Part shown: positions 7,294 to 9,877 of the stretch, piece by piece
How positions within the stretch are numbered: the first letter of the stretch is position 1
How the letters are laid out: every line of letters begins with the position of its first letter
DNA from: a candidate division NPL-UPA2 bacterium
GTDB taxonomy: Bacteria; Bacillota; UBA994
Reading direction: 5' to 3'
NCBI GenBank assembly: GCA_018725205.1
Contig: QLUB01000072.1
Span: 1 to 9,877, forward strand
Length of the DNA: 9,877 nucleotides
The notes under the pieces: generated by a model
Databases searched by the model: none
The model's input: the letters and a program-made list of their open reading frames with translations, nothing else
Told to the model about the DNA's origin: nothing
Program-made: the position numbers and the translations under genes

Positions 7294-8238
7294 TCATTGT
7301 GCTAAAGTCTGCGCAATGCGCGAGGCGATGCGTTCCGGGGTGAGGCCGTAAGCCGCGAGGAGCTCCTGCGGTTCGCCGGATTGTCCGAAGCGATCGTCGA
7401 CGCCGATCATTAAGTGCGGGGGGCGGGCTTTGTTGGCGGCAAGAGCCTCCGCGCATGCGCTACCCAGCCCCCCCGCCACCAAATGCTCTTCCACAGTAAC
7501 AATTAGTTCGCTTCTCCCTGCCACTGACGCGAGTAAGCTTTTGTCCAGTGGCTTTATGCTGCTTATGTTTATGACTTGAGAGCGAATGCCTTGCTCCTGC
7601 AACAGCCGAGCTGCCTGCAGCGAAGCGTCTACCATCACGCCGCAAGCGATTATTGCCACGGGGGCGGCTTCCCCAAGCACACAGGCTGTGCCAGGCACAA
7701 AGGCATAGCCCTCCGGAGAAACGCGCGGCACGGGCTGGCGTCCTAAACGCACATACACTGGTCCTGACTCTACTGTAGCTGCCGCCAAAATCATCTGGTA
7801 GGCTTCTTCTCCGTCCGCGGGCACCCAAACTTGCATCCCCGGCAGCACCCGCATCAGCGCAATGTCCTCAATGGATTGGTGCGAACCGCCGTCAGGCCCT
7901 ACAGTTAGTCCGGCATGAGTAGCTGCGATTACTACCGGCAGCCGAGGATACGTTACGCTGTTGCGCACTTGGTCGTACGCCCGCCCCGTGGCAAAAATGG
8001 CGAAGGTGCTGGCAAACGGCTTAAATCCAGCCAAAGCCAAGCCGCACGCCGTGCCCATCAGGTCGGCCTCCGCAATACCAATGTTAAAAAAGCGCTCTGG
8101 GTATTTGGCGGCAAAGCCCGCCGTCTTGGTGGACTTAGAGAGGTCAGCATCGAGCACCACCACATCCGGGCGTGTTTCTCCGAGTGTAAGGAGGGCGCGT
8201 CCATAGGCGTCGCGCGTTGCTTCAAGTTTAGCCTGCAT
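7294..8238 (-). CDS. Transketolase, C-terminal subunit
   Basis: This is the pyrimidine-binding and C-terminal half of a split, thiamine-diphosphate-dependent transketolase, which moves two-carbon ketol units between sugar phosphates in the non-oxidative pentose phosphate pathway. It has 314 residues, typical of the subunit. Visible are the pyrimidine domain (about 5-170), with the expected catalytic glutamate E57 in NIGIAEADL and the GPDGGSHQSIEDIALMR segment (about 114-130), followed by the transketolase C-terminal domain (about 190-305, with EEHLVAGGLGS). It must pair with the N-terminal subunit encoded just upstream. ATG at 8238 overlaps that gene by 11 bp, and AGGAG (8252-8248) lies 9 bases upstream. 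The fold is shared with 1-deoxyxylulose-5-phosphate synthase, but a split two-gene layout favours transketolase. Its sugar specificity is unproven. Confidence 0.93.
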   Translation of the reverse strand: MQAKLEATRDAYGRALLTLGETRPDVVVLDADLSKSTKTAGFAAKYPERFFNIGIAEADLMGTACGLALAGFKPFASTFAIFATGRAYDQVRNSVTYPRLPVVIAATHAGLTVGPDGGSHQSIEDIALMRVLPGMQVWVPADGEEAYQMILAAATVESGPVYVRLGRQPVPRVSPEGYAFVPGTACVLGEAAPVAIIACGVMVDASLQAARLLQEQGIRSQVINISSIKPLDKSLLASVAGRSELIVTVEEHLVAGGLGSACAEALAANKARPPHLMIGVDDRFGQSGEPQELLAAYGLTPERIASRIAQTLAQ

Positions 8239-9049
8239 CTTTGCTCACTCCTAACATCTCGGCGTACTGGCGCGCCTGTTCTCTGCTCGGCGCTTTGCCA
8301 TGCCAATCTGCCACGTTTTCCATATAGTCCACGCCCTTGCCTTTCACCGTGCGGGCGATAACTACGAGCGGCGAACCGTCGCGCTCAGTGTGGAACCCGC
8401 GGTAGAGGTCGGTAAACGAATGTCCCTCCACGGTGACCGTCTGCCAGCCAAAGCTCTGCCATTTGTCGGCTAAAGGCTCCACGCGTTTAACCGCCGAGGT
8501 GTGCCCGTCGATCTGCAATCCGTTATAGTCGACAATGGCGGTCAGGTTAGTGAGCTTGTAGTGTGCCGCCGTCATGGCGGCCTCCCACACTTGGCCCTCT
8601 TGGAGTTCCCCATCGCCGAGTATGGCATAGACTTTGTTCGGCTTTCCCTGCAAACGCAAGCCCATGGCTAGCCCATTGGCTACCGATAAGCCCTGCCCCA
8701 GTGAGCCCGTCGACATTTCTACCCCGGGGAGCTTGCGCATATCGGGGTGTCCTTGCAGACGCGAGCCTAATTTCCGTAGTGTGAGGGTTTCTGCTTCGCT
8801 GATATATCCCTTGGCGGCTAAGGCCGCATAAAGCACTGGCGCGGCATGGCCCTTGCTCAAAATAATACGATCGCGCTCAGGACAGAGGGGGTCGGTTTCG
8901 TGCAATTTAGCCTGAAAGAAATAAAGATAGCTCATAATTTCGGCTAAAGACAAAGAGCCGCCCGGATGCCCTGAACCGGCTTCGGCGATACTCTGCATGA
9001 TCAGCTTTCGCATGAGCTGCGCCTTTTCCCGCAATAGAATGGTGTTCAC
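8228..9049 (-). CDS. Transketolase, N-terminal (thiamine diphosphate-binding) subunit
   Basis: This is the pyrophosphate-binding half of the split transketolase and has 273 residues. Motifs are GSGHPGG (25-31, with substrate-contacting H28), SKGHAAP with H68, HPD, STGSLGQG (about 114-120), and the thiamine diphosphate motif starting GDGELQEGQ at 145 and ending at N176, with metal-binding D146. These are the usual residues for a working enzyme once joined to the C-terminal subunit downstream. The GTG at 9049 is chosen: it overlaps the glycosyltransferase stop as GTGA, follows GAGGAG (9064-9059) by 9 bases, and gives the normal N-terminus. An ATG at 9100 in the same frame would overlap the upstream gene by 55 bases and add a tail unlike the family. 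Overlaps at both ends point to coupled translation. Confidence 0.94.
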   Translation of the reverse strand: MNTILLREKAQLMRKLIMQSIAEAGSGHPGGSLSLAEIMSYLYFFQAKLHETDPLCPERDRIILSKGHAAPVLYAALAAKGYISEAETLTLRKLGSRLQGHPDMRKLPGVEMSTGSLGQGLSVANGLAMGLRLQGKPNKVYAILGDGELQEGQVWEAAMTAAHYKLTNLTAIVDYNGLQIDGHTSAVKRVEPLADKWQSFGWQTVTVEGHSFTDLYRGFHTERDGSPLVVIARTVKGKGVDYMENVADWHGKAPSREQARQYAEMLGVSKDAG

Positions 9050-9768
9050 GCCATCACGCTCCTCGTAACTACCTTCCACATAAAGAGCGGCAAGGCCCAA
9101 ATGCGTTTTAGACGCTTAGGTTCTTTAAATAGCCTATAGGCCCATTCCAGGCCGCTCCGCTGCATCCAGCGCGGCGCGCGCACCGCCCTGCCTGCGAGTA
9201 TATCAAAACTGCCCCCTACCTGCATAGCCGGGCAAGCGAGCAACGCTTTACGGTCGTAGATCCAGCGCTCACCTCGTAACCCTAGCGCGACAAACAAAAA
9301 GTTTGGCTGCGCCTCGCGAATCGCCGACAGGCGGGCGTCGCTCTCTGTTTCCGCGAAGTAGCCGTGGTGAGTGCCCGCAACAGTGAGCCTAGGATAAAGT
9401 TCCTTAAGGCGCGCCGCCGCAGCTTCTGCCACACTAGGCTCCCCCCCCAGCAAGTAAACACTAAGCCCGCGCTCCGACGCGCTTTGGCACAAGGCGTGCA
9501 GTAAATCATAGCCACTTACCCGCTCCGGCAGCTTTTGCCCGGTGAAGCGCGCCCCCCACACTACGCCCATGCCGTCGGCGATCACCAGCTCTCCCGCTTG
9601 GACCACTTTGCCTAGGCTTTCGTCCGTCGCTGCCGTATAGAGAATCTCGGCGTTAGCCGTCACAATCTGCCCGCGACGGAGAGCTATCAATTGAAGCGCC
9701 CGCTCTACTGCTTGCGCCATGGTTACCGGCGCAATCTTAAAGCCCAAAATATCAACACCTGTGTCCAT
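9046..9768 (-). CDS. WecG/TagA/CpsF-family glycosyltransferase (GT26)
   Basis: A 240-residue enzyme of the family that adds N-acetylmannosamine (or a related sugar) to undecaprenyl-diphospho-GlcNAc, an early step of wall teichoic acid or other surface glycan synthesis at the inner membrane face. Key positions match the family: TANAE with T37 and N39, ADGMGVVW with D65 (the proposed catalytic base in TagA), LPERVSGYD with R83, LLGGEPSVAE, GTHHGYF and VGGSFDILAG. A basic C-terminal tail (about 205-235, EPKRLKRIW) fits membrane attachment. Odd point: the segment usually reading P-x-Q-E near 165 is ALGLRGERW here, one residue shorter and lacking the conserved Gln. A G8 run encodes the LLGGE segment. 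ATG at 9768 follows GGGGGG by 5 bases. It is first in the operon with transketolase. The precise sugar is unknown. Confidence 0.9.
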   Translation of the reverse strand: MDTGVDILGFKIAPVTMAQAVERALQLIALRRGQIVTANAEILYTAATDESLGKVVQAGELVIADGMGVVWGARFTGQKLPERVSGYDLLHALCQSASERGLSVYLLGGEPSVAEAAAARLKELYPRLTVAGTHHGYFAETESDARLSAIREAQPNFLFVALGLRGERWIYDRKALLACPAMQVGGSFDILAGRAVRAPRWMQRSGLEWAYRLFKEPKRLKRIWALPLFMWKVVTRSVMA

Positions 9769-9810
9769 TATATCCCCCCAACTGCGCCGTGCATTTATCG
9801 CATCACTGCT

Positions 9811-9838
9811 ATAGTATCTTACACCTCAAAAACATCAA
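9811..9838 (-). promoter_or_regulatory. Candidate promoter of the glycosyltransferase-transketolase operon
   Basis: In an AT-rich leader, TTGATG (9838-9833) and TACTAT (9816-9811) are 16 bases apart, each matching 4 of 6 sigma-A consensus bases. Transcription would start near 9804, giving a 5' leader of about 36 bases before the ATG at 9768. The remaining bases to 9877 are AT-rich and show no gene or other clear signal. Confidence 0.45.
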
Positions 9839-9877
9839 ATAAAAACAAGAAATCAAGCTGCTAATTTCACCAAACCC

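Noticed and set aside
7311..7322. GCGC-AAT-GCGC palindrome just inside the transketolase 3' end as a terminator for RNase J.
   Set aside because: The stem is four base pairs with no T-tract on the plus strand, and the bases are coding.
7915..8361. A 148-codon open frame on the plus strand across the transketolase junction.
   Set aside because: It is antisense to two clearly recognised genes, its product resembles no known family, and it shows no ribosome binding site that would support it.
9050..9100. A longer start (ATG at 9100) for the N-terminal transketolase subunit.
   Set aside because: It adds 17 residues unlike the family and overlaps the upstream gene by 55 bases. The GTG at 9049 has a well-placed ribosome binding site and a classic GTGA overlap.
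1..9877. Mobile elements, CRISPR arrays, tRNA or rRNA genes, and defence systems.
   Set aside because: I found no transposase, integrase, regular repeat array, cloverleaf or toxin-antitoxin-like pair. All sizeable frames that make sense are core genes.

Overview
This window looks like a chromosomal core region of a Gram-positive bacterium of the Bacillota, probably a Clostridia-type lineage. The signs are an FtsEX system, a MinJ-like PDZ membrane protein between a cell-wall peptidase and uvrB, an RNase J, a transketolase split into two subunits, GTG/TTG starts, and strong GGAGG-type ribosome binding sites. The genus cannot be told from the sequence. I see no mobile elements, tRNA or rRNA genes, CRISPR arrays or phage genes. 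Coding density is very high and no gene-free stretch exceeds about 120 bases.

Layout. (1) Positions 1 to 5502, minus strand, read right to left: ftsE, ftsX, a coiled-coil M23 peptidase, a MinJ-like PDZ membrane protein, and uvrB, which runs off the left edge. The genes are tightly packed (8-bp overlap, 11-bp gap, about 50-bp gap, 3-bp gap) and look like one operon. The 50-bp gap holds a possible internal promoter and a hairpin that pairs with the ribosome binding site of the PDZ gene. (2) Positions 5503 to 5621: a divergent intergenic region. (3) Positions 5622 to 7280, plus strand: ribonuclease J. (4) Positions 7294 to 9768, minus strand, read right to left: a WecG/TagA-family glycosyltransferase, then the N-terminal and C-terminal transketolase subunits, with overlapping ends. 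(5) Positions 9769 to 9877: an AT-rich leader with a plausible promoter for that operon.

How the genes may work together. FtsE and FtsX form a membrane ABC complex that controls septal or side-wall peptidoglycan hydrolysis. The adjacent secreted coiled-coil M23 protein is its likely partner and keeps all the zinc ligands expected of an active enzyme. The PDZ membrane protein resembles MinJ, which in Bacillus subtilis links DivIVA to MinD and lies near uvrB. UvrB is a passenger from nucleotide excision repair. RNase J is an mRNA and rRNA processing nuclease. The right-hand operon pairs cell-surface glycan synthesis with pentose phosphate metabolism; the tight overlaps suggest coupled translation rather than one pathway.

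I do not see a clearly new system. The most interesting points are the hairpin and promoter arrangement before the PDZ gene, an altered conserved motif and a G8 tract in the glycosyltransferase, and the missing S41 peptidase in an otherwise familiar division-gene neighbourhood.
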